Positions 53,393 to 61,954 of a stretch of 64,000 nucleotides of DNA are shown here, piece after piece. Positions within the stretch are counted from its first letter, which is position 1. Each line of letters starts with the position of its first letter. Below the pieces are notes generated by a model that worked only from the letters and a program-made list of their open reading frames with translations, searched no databases and was not told the origin of the DNA. The stretch lies in contig NZ_JAPCKK010000016.1 in the NCBI RefSeq assembly GCF_030705605.1, positions 806,001-870,000 of the forward strand. The letters are read 5' to 3'. The translations under genes and the position numbers were made by a program. This DNA comes from Paenibacillus zeirhizosphaerae (GTDB taxonomy: Bacteria; Bacillota; Bacilli; Paenibacillales; Paenibacillaceae).

Positions 53393-55617
53393 ACCCGGAT
53401 GGCGACCACCTCCGCGCTTAGAGCCCCATTCGTGCGCTCGATGACCAGCCGCACGGCGTCTGTGCTCACTGGCACCTCCAGCCGGTGAACACGGCGACGC
53501 TTCCGGTTGCCGGCCTCATGGAACAGAAGCGTCCAGCTTCCTCTGCAGCGCGCTTCGAGCCTGTAATCCGCGACAAGCTCGGGAATGGTCTCAAACGGTG
53601 TCCGGTGATGATGCAGATTGATCAAATCCTCATTAACATCGTCGTTGAAGATCACCTGAATTTCGCGCACGCTTTGCAGCTTAGGCCACTCAAGGGCGAT
53701 CCACTCCTCAGCGCCATCCTTCATCCGCTCTGACACCCAGGAGTGCGGCCCACCATATGGCCTGTTGTATCCGTCGATTATATTCTGCGGGGCATATGCG
53801 GTCCCGGCATCCGACCTGACGCAGAAAGGCCTCCGCACACGACCGCGCTGACTCCAGATCACCACAGGCTGGTCAAATCCGCTGTCTTTTCTAGCAGCCG
53901 CTTCATCCCACTCAAAGCTGAGCACGCCGGTGAACGCAGCATCAGACCAGTGGAGCGCCACTGCCGGGTTGCTGCGGATAATAACGAAGGCATTTTGCGC
54001 TTCCTCAGGCTCCCACGGTATTTCAAAAGCAGCCCACTGCTTCTGCCCAGGCTGTACCTCCGCAGCGGCCTTGCATTCGCAATGGATCGGAATATAATTT
54101 TCCGGCCGGCCGGTGCTCCAGACCTCCAACTCCAGCTTGGTCGCCTCCTCAACATCCACAAGCAGCTCCAGCTTGCCGGACCGTGTCCAGAACGGTAGCA
54201 GAACGGCAGCGTCCCGCTCCAACCGCTGCATGCCCGCCGATTCGGTAATCTCGATGCGTGACATCCAGGAGGATGCCCGCACCTGCGCGGATTGCGCCTG
54301 ATTCTGCTCATCCGGCACACATAAACCGAGCACGGCGGCATCCTGGCGCAGCAGCGTCAACTGCAGCTCTCTGAGCCTGAAACGATACAGCTCTCTGGGG
54401 CGGATGCCATACTGAATGCACAGCGCGGCCCCCGTTCCGGCCGCTTCACCCATCACGGCACAGGTCCCCATGACCCGTGTGGTGCCGAAGGCTACATGCG
54501 TCGCGCTGATGTTGCGACCGGCAAACAGCAGGTTGCGCACATTGACGGAATACAGCGCCCTGAAAGGAATATGGTAGTTTCCATCGGCGTGCCGGTGCTT
54601 GGAGCCGCGCTCCTTGGCGTACATGCCCTGCGGAGGATGCAGGTCAATCGACCAGCCGCCGTAAGCGACGCGGTCATTGAACGGCGTCTGCGCCACAATA
54701 TCGTTTTGCGTCAGCATATAATCGCCGATAAAGCGCCGGTACTCCCTTTTTCCAGGCACTGATCCGACCCACTCCAGCGTCAGCCGCTCCGCTCCGAATT
54801 TGCCGGAGTTTTTGATATAATCCCATATTCCGTAGATGACAGCCCATAATTCGTCACGGATGCGTTCATTATCATGCAGCGTGTCCAGCTCTCCTCCCCA
54901 CTCGATCCACCAATAGTGGCAGCCGTTATCGCCGCTCTGGATAACCCTGCGCATGGGAAGACCCGCCGCTTCGATATCACGGGCAAAGGACGGCGCCACA
55001 AACCTGACCGGTTCACCCGCATCCTTCGTGTAGAACAGCAGCGTGCTGCCAAGCGTGATATCGTCGCTCACCAAGGGAGCCCAGTCCTCCTGAAATTCTG
55101 ACTTGGCCTCCCTGCCAATCCGGTAGCGCGCTCCCGCCAGAAAGCCGACAAGACCATCACCTGTACAATCCAGAAAGATATCGCTGCTGAACATGATGCG
55201 CCGCTCGGAGCCTGTCATCCAGCCTGTCACAGAACGGATTACCTGCTGCCCGCCATCCTCATAGACGTCCACTTCATATACGTCGGTATTCAGAAAGAGG
55301 GATAGGTTCGGTTCGGATCTTACCGTCTCCAGCACCACCAGGTCCCATAAATACGGATTGCCGAGCGGATTACGGTACTGGTTCTCCACCAGCATTTCGC
55401 CCATAATGCCAGTTTCACGGGCATAACGGTTAACGCCGTGCGCCGTCCCGCCGCATACCCAAACCCGTACCTCGCTGCTGGAATTGCCCCCCAGCACAGG
55501 CCGGTTATGCACCAGTGCCACCCGCTGCCCCAGTCTTGCCGCTGCGACGGCCGCACAGACGCCGGCTAGTCCCCCGCCGATGACCGTAATATCAAATGAC
55601 TGATGTTCCTCCCTCAT
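53383..55617 (-). CDS. FAD-dependent oxidoreductase with C-terminal beta-sandwich
   Basis: 744 residues. FAD_oxidored fold: ITVIGGGLAGVCAAVAAARLGQRVALVHNRPVLGGNSSSEVRVWVCGG and the C-terminal FAD motif NLLFAGRNISATHVAFGTTRVMGTCAVMGEAAGTGAALC. Residues about 450 onward form beta-rich domains, the last like an F5/8-type sugar-binding fold (EWIALEWPKLQSVREIQVIFNDD, VRLVIERTNGALSAEVVAIRVYE). The ATG at 55617 is preceded by AAAGGGG about 10 nt away; upstream codons to 55677 look weak. It may oxidise a polysaccharide-derived sugar; no signal peptide. Confidence 0.85.
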   Translation of the reverse strand: MREEHQSFDITVIGGGLAGVCAAVAAARLGQRVALVHNRPVLGGNSSSEVRVWVCGGTAHGVNRYARETGIMGEMLVENQYRNPLGNPYLWDLVVLETVRSEPNLSLFLNTDVYEVDVYEDGGQQVIRSVTGWMTGSERRIMFSSDIFLDCTGDGLVGFLAGARYRIGREAKSEFQEDWAPLVSDDITLGSTLLFYTKDAGEPVRFVAPSFARDIEAAGLPMRRVIQSGDNGCHYWWIEWGGELDTLHDNERIRDELWAVIYGIWDYIKNSGKFGAERLTLEWVGSVPGKREYRRFIGDYMLTQNDIVAQTPFNDRVAYGGWSIDLHPPQGMYAKERGSKHRHADGNYHIPFRALYSVNVRNLLFAGRNISATHVAFGTTRVMGTCAVMGEAAGTGAALCIQYGIRPRELYRFRLRELQLTLLRQDAAVLGLCVPDEQNQAQSAQVRASSWMSRIEITESAGMQRLERDAAVLLPFWTRSGKLELLVDVEEATKLELEVWSTGRPENYIPIHCECKAAAEVQPGQKQWAAFEIPWEPEEAQNAFVIIRSNPAVALHWSDAAFTGVLSFEWDEAAARKDSGFDQPVVIWSQRGRVRRPFCVRSDAGTAYAPQNIIDGYNRPYGGPHSWVSERMKDGAEEWIALEWPKLQSVREIQVIFNDDVNEDLINLHHHRTPFETIPELVADYRLEARCRGSWTLLFHEAGNRKRRRVHRLEVPVSTDAVRLVIERTNGALSAEVVAIRVYE

Positions 55618-55749
55618 GCCTTCAAGTCCCCTTTCAGAGATGATGTTCATAGCTTTCATTTCATCATAAGCGAACAATAAAAGGGAATGAATGCATTTTC
55701 TTTCATGTGGGTTTATACTTTATTTCATACAGCTCAAGGAGGGATACGT

Positions 55750-56553
55750 GTGCTGGGGCGTACAACCTATTTGTGGCATCACTACTGGCAGAATAAAAAA
55801 GAATTTGCGAAAAACTCCGACATTTATCCTGTCTGGACCCTGTTTGCAGTGGAGAACGGAAGCTTTTCCTATATCATTGGAGAAATAGAAGGAGACGGAA
55901 CAGAAGGGGACCTTGTGCTGTGCCCGCCGGATATTCCGTTTGGAAGGAAGGTGATTCAGCCGCTGAGCTTTCACTTTCTGCATTTCAATGTGGAGCCTAA
56001 TCCAATATTGGACAGTTGTATGTATTTCTACCCGTTGCAGACTGGAGCCATGCGTATCAGCCGGGACTGGCTGCCCCGTTTCCACTCCACCTGCGCGCTG
56101 CTGCGCGAAATGCCCGCGCCGCAAGGAGCCGTGGGAGAGCATCAGCCAGCCGTCTTTCAGCATTTGCTGGATGATCTGCTGCTGACGGCATCGCTAAAGC
56201 CGCCTGCACCCGCTGTGCAGACGGCGGTTCATGATCCTTTGATGGCCCAAGCCTGGGCCAGACTGACCGAGGAAGCATGCGGCAAAATCAATCTGCGCGG
56301 GCTGGCGCGGGAACTGAAGCTAACCCCGGTACAGCTTACACGCAGATTCCGGGCCGCGTATGCCGTCAACCCGAGCGAATATGTGACAAGCCTCCGCATG
56401 CGCAGAGCCTGCCGGCTGCTGGAAGAAAGCATGCTAACGCTGGAGGAAATCGCAGAGCAATGCGGATACGAGAACGGCTACTATTTAAGCAGAGTTTTCC
56501 GGAAGCAGCTCGGCATGTCCCCTTCCGCCTATCGCGACCGTTCCCGTGTCTAG
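55750..56553 (+). CDS. AraC-family regulator of the FAD enzyme
   Basis: 267 residues: cupin-like sensor (FSYIIGEIEGDGTEGDLVLCPPDIPFGRKV, FHFLHFNVEPN) and AraC HTH (INLRGLARELKLTPVQLTRRFRAAYAVNPSEYVTSLRMRRACRLL, TLEEIAEQCGYENGYYLSRVFRKQLGMSPSAYR). The GTG at 55750 has AAGGAGGG 6 nt upstream, better than the ATG that opens the frame at 55687. Divergent from the FAD gene. Confidence 0.87.
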   Translation: MLGRTTYLWHHYWQNKKEFAKNSDIYPVWTLFAVENGSFSYIIGEIEGDGTEGDLVLCPPDIPFGRKVIQPLSFHFLHFNVEPNPILDSCMYFYPLQTGAMRISRDWLPRFHSTCALLREMPAPQGAVGEHQPAVFQHLLDDLLLTASLKPPAPAVQTAVHDPLMAQAWARLTEEACGKINLRGLARELKLTPVQLTRRFRAAYAVNPSEYVTSLRMRRACRLLEESMLTLEEIAEQCGYENGYYLSRVFRKQLGMSPSAYRDRSRV

Positions 56554-56581
56554 CCAGCCAATGAGCAGCCTAGTCGGACGT

Positions 56582-56815
56582 TTATTTTTTGCTGATCCGC
56601 TTCTCCAGCTTCTGCAGCAGCAGTTCAGCCTCCGACGCCCGGATGACCTCTGATTTCATGACGGCGAAACATTCTGTTCTGCATATTTTGCAGCTACCGA
56701 GACAATCCTTCTTTTTGATCTTAATATCGTCGTCTTTCTGGTAAATATCCTTTAACGTTTTGTATGCAGGCTTGGAGCCTTTAGCCAGATTTTTTCTGCA
56801 AAACTTCACCTTCAT
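56582..56815 (-). CDS. DUF1450 family protein (YuzB-like)
   Basis: 77 residues with four cysteines, VKFCRKNLAKGSKPAYKTL, KKKDCLGSCKICRTECFAVM and EAELLLQKLEKRI. This is the thioredoxin-fold [2Fe-2S]-like DUF1450 pattern as I know it. Its role is unestablished. GGGTGTG stands upstream of the ATG at 56815. Confidence 0.8.
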   Translation of the reverse strand: MKVKFCRKNLAKGSKPAYKTLKDIYQKDDDIKIKKKDCLGSCKICRTECFAVMKSEVIRASEAELLLQKLEKRISKK

Positions 56816-56909
56816 GCTTATTTCACACCCTTGATGTTGTTCAAAGTTGTATTATACCATTAATACAGAATCGTTCACCGTTTTCTGACCAGATTGGAGA
56901 GAACCTTCC

Positions 56910-57932
56910 TTGATAAGAAGCTGTTTAATTCGCATAAATACCGTTATGGAAAAATGGACTCCGCTGATCGCGCCCGGCAGTTTGGTGCTCGGCATCCTGC
57001 TCGCACGCTGGCTGAGTCCTTATATCGGGCTGGTTCCGTGGATATTTGCTTTTATGACGTTTGCCGGCAGCCTGGGCTCCAGCTTTAACGATCTGAAAAG
57101 AGTGCTGGCCCGCCCACTGCCGCTGCTTATGTCCCTGCTGCTGCTTCATGTATGGATGCCCTTGGTCGGCTGGGCCGCAGGATCACTTTTCTTTCCCTCA
57201 GACATCTATACAATCACAGGAATTTTGCTCGCTTTTACGATTCCTACCGGGATCATCAGCTTTATGTGGGTATCCATATTCAAAGGCAACATCGCCGTGA
57301 CACTATCACTGATCCTGATTGATACCTTCCTGTCTCCTTTTATCGTACCTTACACCCTGAAGGTTGTGGTCGGAGCCGATGTGCAGATCGATACGCTCGG
57401 CATGATGGCAGGCTTGCTGTGGATGGTCGTTCTTCCTTCCTTGCTAGGTATGCTGCTTAATTATCTGACAAAAGGGCAAATAAAAAACGGGCTCGGCCCC
57501 TTGCTCGCTCCTTTCAGCAAAATCGGATTGATTGCCGTCATTTCCATTAACGGCTCTGTGGTCGCTCCCTTTATGCTGGATTTTGACTGGAAGCTCGTTC
57601 AGATCGCAATGGTCATTTTGCTGGTGGCCGCTTCAGGTTATCTCTTCGGACTGCTGGCAGCACGGCTGTGCAAATGGGACCGCGGGATCACCGTGGCGAT
57701 GACCTTTAACTGCGGCATGCGCAACATCAGCGCAGGGACGGTGCTGGCCATGACTTATTTTGCCCCTGCCGTTGTGCTGCCTGTGATTCTGGGATCCTTA
57801 TTCCAGCAAATTCTGGCTTCGAGCTATGCGAAGTTGCTTCGCTTTATATACAGGAAACAGGATCAAGCCGCACTGACCTCAGAAATTTCATCTTACAAAG
57901 CAGGACATCGAAGAAATCGACCTGATGTTTAA
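56910..57932 (+). CDS. bile acid:sodium symporter (BASS) family transporter
   Basis: 340 residues with about ten hydrophobic segments and family stretches GSLGSSFNDLKRVLARPLPLLMSLLLLHVWMPLVGW, LAFTIPTGIISFMWVSIFKGNIAVTLSLILIDTFLSPFIVPY, and MTFNCGMRNISAGTVLAMTYFAPAVVLPVILGS. It probably co-transports an organic anion with sodium. A TTG start is set by GGAGAG 8 nt upstream; the next ATG (MEKWTP) is the alternative. It converges on a MarR gene. Confidence 0.87.
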   Translation: MIRSCLIRINTVMEKWTPLIAPGSLVLGILLARWLSPYIGLVPWIFAFMTFAGSLGSSFNDLKRVLARPLPLLMSLLLLHVWMPLVGWAAGSLFFPSDIYTITGILLAFTIPTGIISFMWVSIFKGNIAVTLSLILIDTFLSPFIVPYTLKVVVGADVQIDTLGMMAGLLWMVVLPSLLGMLLNYLTKGQIKNGLGPLLAPFSKIGLIAVISINGSVVAPFMLDFDWKLVQIAMVILLVAASGYLFGLLAARLCKWDRGITVAMTFNCGMRNISAGTVLAMTYFAPAVVLPVILGSLFQQILASSYAKLLRFIYRKQDQAALTSEISSYKAGHRRNRPDV

Positions 57933-57952
57933 ATAACACAGACATGACAAAA

Positions 57953-57992
57953 GAACAGCGCACTGGCCTTGTATTTGACCGGTGCGCTGTTC
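57953..57992. terminator. bidirectional terminator
   Basis: 14-bp stem with one G-T pair (GAACAGCGCACTGG/CCGGTGCGCTGTTC), then TTTT on the minus strand and CCTTTAG on the plus strand, between the convergent transporter and MarR genes. Confidence 0.8.
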
Positions 57993-57994
57993 CT

Positions 57995-58528
57995 TTAGTA
58001 TTCCCATGCAAGCAGATCCTGCAGCAGCTCCTTGGCGAAATCCAACTGCTCAGGCGTATATTTGCCGAGGAAGTCTTTGAACCGCTGTTCAACTTCCTTA
58101 TGAAGCTTGTCATGGATAACATGAAGCTGCTCTCCCCGCAGGGTTAAACGGAAGAAAACCTCTTTCTTGTTGTCGTTGAGCTGTTCCCTTCTGATCAAGC
58201 CCTGCTCCAGCAGTTTGCCGCTGATGCGGGTAATGGAGCCCTTCGTTAAATTCATTTTCTCGGAGAGTGTAGTGACATTGATCGGCTCGTGATCGCCTAT
58301 GCATGCAATCATGTGAATGTCCGACAGGTTCAGATTCAGACGGAGGCCGAGCGTCTCCTCCAGCTTGTCCTTTTCTTCCTCGACCCGTGAGGTCATTACG
58401 TTATCCTTCACTTCCTGCTGGCTGATCAGCCTGATGAACAATTCAAAAATCCACTCTTTGGTCACATCCGTATCCTTCATGTTTAACAGCATGCTCCTCC
58501 GGTTAGTTTCGTCCTCCTTATTATACAT
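57995..58528 (-). CDS. MarR-family regulator
   Basis: 177 residues, with the winged helix (LSDIHMIACIGDHEPINVTTLSEKMNLTKGSITRISGKLLEQGLIRREQLNDNKKEVFFRLTLRGEQLHVIH) and an N-terminal dimer region of about 60 residues. It lies 43 nt after the FAD monooxygenase gene, with a palindrome (58529-58548) touching its ATG. The same palindrome form recurs at the RidA promoter, so it likely represses that unit. Start is uncertain: 58528, or 58492 with GGAGG 3 nt away. Confidence 0.85.
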   Translation of the reverse strand: MYNKEDETNRRSMLLNMKDTDVTKEWIFELFIRLISQQEVKDNVMTSRVEEEKDKLEETLGLRLNLNLSDIHMIACIGDHEPINVTTLSEKMNLTKGSITRISGKLLEQGLIRREQLNDNKKEVFFRLTLRGEQLHVIHDKLHKEVEQRFKDFLGKYTPEQLDFAKELLQDLLAWEY

Positions 58529-58548
58529 ATTGTTTACCCCAAAACAAT
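58529..58548. promoter_or_regulatory. MarR operator copy 1
   Basis: ATTGTTT-N6-AAACAAT immediately before the MarR ATG. The same 7-6-7 palindrome is at 60541-60560. Confidence 0.7.
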
Positions 58549-58571
58549 AAAAAGGTCAGAATCCGGGGTAC

Positions 58572-60065
58572 TTATGCTTTAAGCCCCCAGTGATCAAGTC
58601 CCTTTTTAATGATTTCATGAACATTGTCCTCCGTCCGGTTCACCGCCCAGGCAACATAACCGTCAGGCCGGACAAGAGCAGCATGAACGTTGTGCCAGTC
58701 GGCTTTTGTGGACTCAACTTCTCCCTGTACAACAAGCACCCGCTGATCGTCCAATCCGGAACAAGCCTCCTGCAGACTTGGTTCATCCACAGCATGCAGC
58801 AGCACAAATTTGCCGGAATGGAAATAGTCATAAAATCTATGGATGCTTCCATCCGAAAGCTTAATTTGGATATCAGCCAGCCTGCAGCCGTTCAACGGAT
58901 GCTCCGGCATATTCGCATCAGGAGCATAACGGACATGGAATGCCGAAATCTGCTCTGCCATAATATAATTGGCTGCAGGAATTTGCAGCATACGCGAAAG
59001 CAGGTCACGCAGTTCCTTCACCTTCGGCGAGGATTCCATCAGCATCGTCTGCACTTCCGTGTTTCTCAGCAAGGCGGTGTTCACCGGATAACGCTCCTCA
59101 TGGTAGCTGTCCAGCAGCCAATCCGGCGCCTTTCCTTTAATTTGGGCGGCGAGCTTCCAACCCAGATTAAAGGCTTCCTGCAGACCGACATTCATCCCCT
59201 GCCCTCCGGCCGGAAAATGAATATGGGCAGCATCACCGGCGAGCAAAATGCGTCCTTCCCTATATCGGTCCGCCTGGCGGGTGGCATTGCCGAACCGGGA
59301 GAGCCAGTGAGCGTCAGTTATGCCATAATCGGTGCCAACGATCCGTTGCAGACTTGAACATAGCTCGTCCAAGGTTACCGGCTCCTCTTTAGGCACGCCT
59401 GTTCTTGCAGCATCAACGACAACCACACGGTACAGAGGAGGTGTCATCGGTACAATCATCACGATCCCCTTTTCATTATAACTGGATACCGGTCCTGCAG
59501 GCGGCTCGTTTAGGGCCACATCCCCCAGAATCGCTGTGATGGTCGTATCCGTTCCGTTGAATGCAATGCCCGCCTGCTTACGTGCGGTACTGCCGGCTCC
59601 ATCGGCACCGACGACATACTGGGCAGTGAGCAGACTCTCTCCATCCCGGCCGCTGACCAGGACCTCCGCCCTTTCATCATGCTGCTCAATACGCAGCGCC
59701 CGCTGCTCACGTAAAATGTCAACCCCAAGACTGCGGGCCCAGTCTTCCAGCATCTGTTCAGTATGCTCCTGTTCAAGATAGAGCGTGTAATTGGATGCAG
59801 AATCCAGAGCACTAAAATCAAGCCGAGTATCGAGAACTGCGAAATGTCCTGTCGGAAGCGGTTGTCCCAGCTCCAGCAGTCTTCCCTTCAGGCCACGCAT
59901 ATCCAGCAGCTCCAGACTTCTCGGGTGAATGGTAAGCGCCTTGGAGTAAGGGGTTGTTTCTTTTAATTGCTCAATGACACAGACTTTTATATCGGCCAAG
60001 GCCAGCTCCGCCGCAACCGTCAGGCCGACCGGGCCTCCCCCAATAACAATAACTTCATAATTCAT
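58572..60065 (-). CDS. FAD-dependent monooxygenase (PHBH-type, UbiH/Rox group)
   Basis: 497 residues: FAD site VIVIGGGPVGLTVAAELALADIKVCVIEQ, DG motif YVVGADGAGSTARKQAGI, GD motif GRILLAGDAAHIHFPAGGQGMNVGLQEAFNLGWKL, and a C-terminal thioredoxin-like domain. The group hydroxylates aromatic compounds, including antibiotics such as rifampicin and tetracycline; the substrate here is unknown. GGAGG 8 nt upstream supports the ATG at 60065. It follows a RidA gene by 20 nt and precedes MarR, so a stress- or drug-induced unit is likely. Confidence 0.9.
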   Translation of the reverse strand: MNYEVIVIGGGPVGLTVAAELALADIKVCVIEQLKETTPYSKALTIHPRSLELLDMRGLKGRLLELGQPLPTGHFAVLDTRLDFSALDSASNYTLYLEQEHTEQMLEDWARSLGVDILREQRALRIEQHDERAEVLVSGRDGESLLTAQYVVGADGAGSTARKQAGIAFNGTDTTITAILGDVALNEPPAGPVSSYNEKGIVMIVPMTPPLYRVVVVDAARTGVPKEEPVTLDELCSSLQRIVGTDYGITDAHWLSRFGNATRQADRYREGRILLAGDAAHIHFPAGGQGMNVGLQEAFNLGWKLAAQIKGKAPDWLLDSYHEERYPVNTALLRNTEVQTMLMESSPKVKELRDLLSRMLQIPAANYIMAEQISAFHVRYAPDANMPEHPLNGCRLADIQIKLSDGSIHRFYDYFHSGKFVLLHAVDEPSLQEACSGLDDQRVLVVQGEVESTKADWHNVHAALVRPDGYVAWAVNRTEDNVHEIIKKGLDHWGLKA

Positions 60066-60085
60066 GATGATTTCCTCCTGTAAGA

Positions 60086-60490
60086 TCAATTTATAATTGC
60101 CGCTATAACATCTACTTCAATCAGCCAGTCCGGCATGCCAAGCGCCTGAACTCCCAATAATGTGCTCGCCGTTAAAGGCCACTCCTCGCCAAATACCTCA
60201 AAGCCCGCTTGGAAAATAACCTCCACCAGCTCTTCACGGTGATGGACTACGTGAATTTTCATCTGCACCACATGCTCGGGCTTCGCCCCGGCTGCCTCCA
60301 GCGCCAAATTGATATTTTTGAACACCTGCAGCGCTTGCTGCCTGTAATCGTTGATGCCAATCAGCTCACCTTCTTGGTTAACGGCCACCTGCCCGGAAAT
60401 AAAGGCTAGACTTGACGGTGGTGTGACAACCACTTGAGTGATTAAATGACTGAACCTTCGATCCAGAGTCGAAGGATTTATTTTTTCCAT
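60086..60490 (-). CDS. RidA-family protein (second)
   Basis: 134 residues: [53 protein letters not shown] and [29 protein letters not shown]. The usual RidA Arg is not seen in STLLGVQAL, so imine hydrolysis is not certain; it may act on an oxidation product of the monooxygenase. GGAGGG about 7 nt upstream supports the ATG at 60490. First gene of the MarR-controlled unit. Confidence 0.85.
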   Translation of the reverse strand: MEKINPSTLDRRFSHLITQVVVTPPSSLAFISGQVAVNQEGELIGINDYRQQALQVFKNINLALEAAGAKPEHVVQMKIHVVHHREELVEVIFQAGFEVFGEEWPLTASTLLGVQALGMPDWLIEVDVIAAIIN

Positions 60491-60540
60491 ACGCTTCACC
60501 CTCCTTTTTTGTTTTTCACAAAACAATATCACTAAAAAAT

Positions 60541-60591
60541 ATTGTTTTGTACGAAACAATTTTATTATAACACTCGATTTTTATTTAGCAA
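60541..60591 (-). promoter_or_regulatory. promoter of the RidA-monooxygenase unit with MarR operator copy 2
   Basis: On the minus strand TTGCTA (60591-60586), 16 nt, TATAAT (60569-60564), then ATTGTTT-N6-AAACAAT (60541-60560) over the start point. A further pair AAAACAATAT/ATATTGTTTT (60520-60529, 60539-60548) overlaps it. Confidence 0.75.
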
Positions 60592-60698
60592 TATCTATCA
60601 AGCCTGTTCGCCACATAAAAAAGCTGGTCGTCTCATATGCTGTTCTGAAAGTTTTGGGTTCTCCCGCAACTCATGAAATCGGAAGGAGATTGAGGCAC

Positions 60699-61892
60699 TT
60701 GGGAAACCAACAGGAACGAAAAACAAAGCATAATAACATACCACAGCCGATTCGGGAAAATGGGGCGGGCGGTCCGGATTACGGACCACGGGATATTCTG
60801 CGTGACAGGCAAAATCCCGATCTGCTCGTCCCTCCGTCCACCGATAATGGTCTGCTGCCCAATCTGAAATTTTCTTTTTCAGACACACATATGAAGCTGA
60901 ACCATGGGGGATGGTCCAGGGAAATCACAGCCCGCGAGCTGCCGATCGCCACAACGCTAGCAGGCGTAAATATGTACCTAACGCCGGGAGGGGTGCGTGA
61001 GCTTCACTGGCATCAGCAGGCGGAGTGGGCATTCATGATTCTTGGGAGCGCACGGATCACCTCGGTCGATCAGGATGGCAGAAACTTTATAGCTGACGTA
61101 AGCGCAGGAGATCTTTGGTATTTCCCACCCGGCCTGCCGCACTCGATCCAAGGATTGTCCTCAGGGTGTGAGTTTTTGCTTGTTTTTGATGACGGAAATT
61201 TCTCGGACTTGAACACATTATCCATCTCAGACTGGTTTGCGCATACACCCAAGGAAGTTCTGTCCGCCAACTTTGGCGTTCCTCCACAAGTTTTTGACAC
61301 TCTTCCTCGGGATCAGGTCTATATCTATCAGGATGAAGTGCCTGGTCCTATAGGAACCCAGCAGGTTCATTCCCCTTATGGCACGATCCCTTTAAGCTTC
61401 ACCCATCGCCTGCTGGCACAGCCTCCGCTAAGAACGCCCGGAGGGAGCGTGCGTATTGTAGACTCCAGCAATTCCCCTGTTTCCACAACCGTTGCGGCCG
61501 CTCTGGTCGAAGTCCAACCAGGCGCTATGAGAGAGCTGCATTGGCATCCCAATCAGGACGAATGGCAGTACTACCTGACGGGGGAAGCACGCATGACCGT
61601 TTTTGCAGCCAACGGAATAGCCCGCACGTTTGATTTCAGAGCCGGAGACGTCGGTTATGTTCCATTTGCCAATGGCCACTACATTCAAAATACCGGGGCT
61701 AAAACACTATGGTTTCTGGAAATCTTCAAAAGCGACCGTTTTAAAGATATCTCATTGAACCAATGGATGGCGCTTACTCCACGCGAGTTGATCCAGTCCA
61801 ATCTGAACGCTGAGGAAGAACTGCTTGATGCCCTGCGCAAGGTCAAATGGCCTGTTGTCAAATATCCTGCTGAAAATGAAAAGAAGCCATAA
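60699..61892 (+). CDS. bicupin, oxalate decarboxylase-like with altered lid
   Basis: 397 residues aligned to B. subtilis OxdC over its whole length. N-terminal manganese site H103, H105, E109, H148; C-terminal site H281, H283, E288, H327; E341 (FLEIF) matches OxdC E333. The catalytic lid SENST reads SDLNT (169-173), so OxdC Glu162 is Asp and the next two residues differ. In OxdC, lid changes shift decarboxylase to oxidase activity. A TTG start at 60699 has AAGGAG 10 nt upstream. No signal peptide. Monocistronic. Confidence 0.88.
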   Translation: MGNQQERKTKHNNIPQPIRENGAGGPDYGPRDILRDRQNPDLLVPPSTDNGLLPNLKFSFSDTHMKLNHGGWSREITARELPIATTLAGVNMYLTPGGVRELHWHQQAEWAFMILGSARITSVDQDGRNFIADVSAGDLWYFPPGLPHSIQGLSSGCEFLLVFDDGNFSDLNTLSISDWFAHTPKEVLSANFGVPPQVFDTLPRDQVYIYQDEVPGPIGTQQVHSPYGTIPLSFTHRLLAQPPLRTPGGSVRIVDSSNSPVSTTVAAALVEVQPGAMRELHWHPNQDEWQYYLTGEARMTVFAANGIARTFDFRAGDVGYVPFANGHYIQNTGAKTLWFLEIFKSDRFKDISLNQWMALTPRELIQSNLNAEEELLDALRKVKWPVVKYPAENEKKP

Positions 61893-61900
61893 AAAAGCAA

Positions 61901-61935
61901 GATTCCCCTCACATCATCGCGGAGGGGAATCCTTT
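61901..61935. terminator. bidirectional terminator
   Basis: 10-bp stem GATTCCCCTC/GAGGGGAATC (61901-61910, 61922-61931) then TTTT on the plus strand and a T6 run on the minus strand, between oxdC-like and fruA. Confidence 0.85.
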
Positions 61936-61954
61936 TACTTTTTATAGCTTCTTT

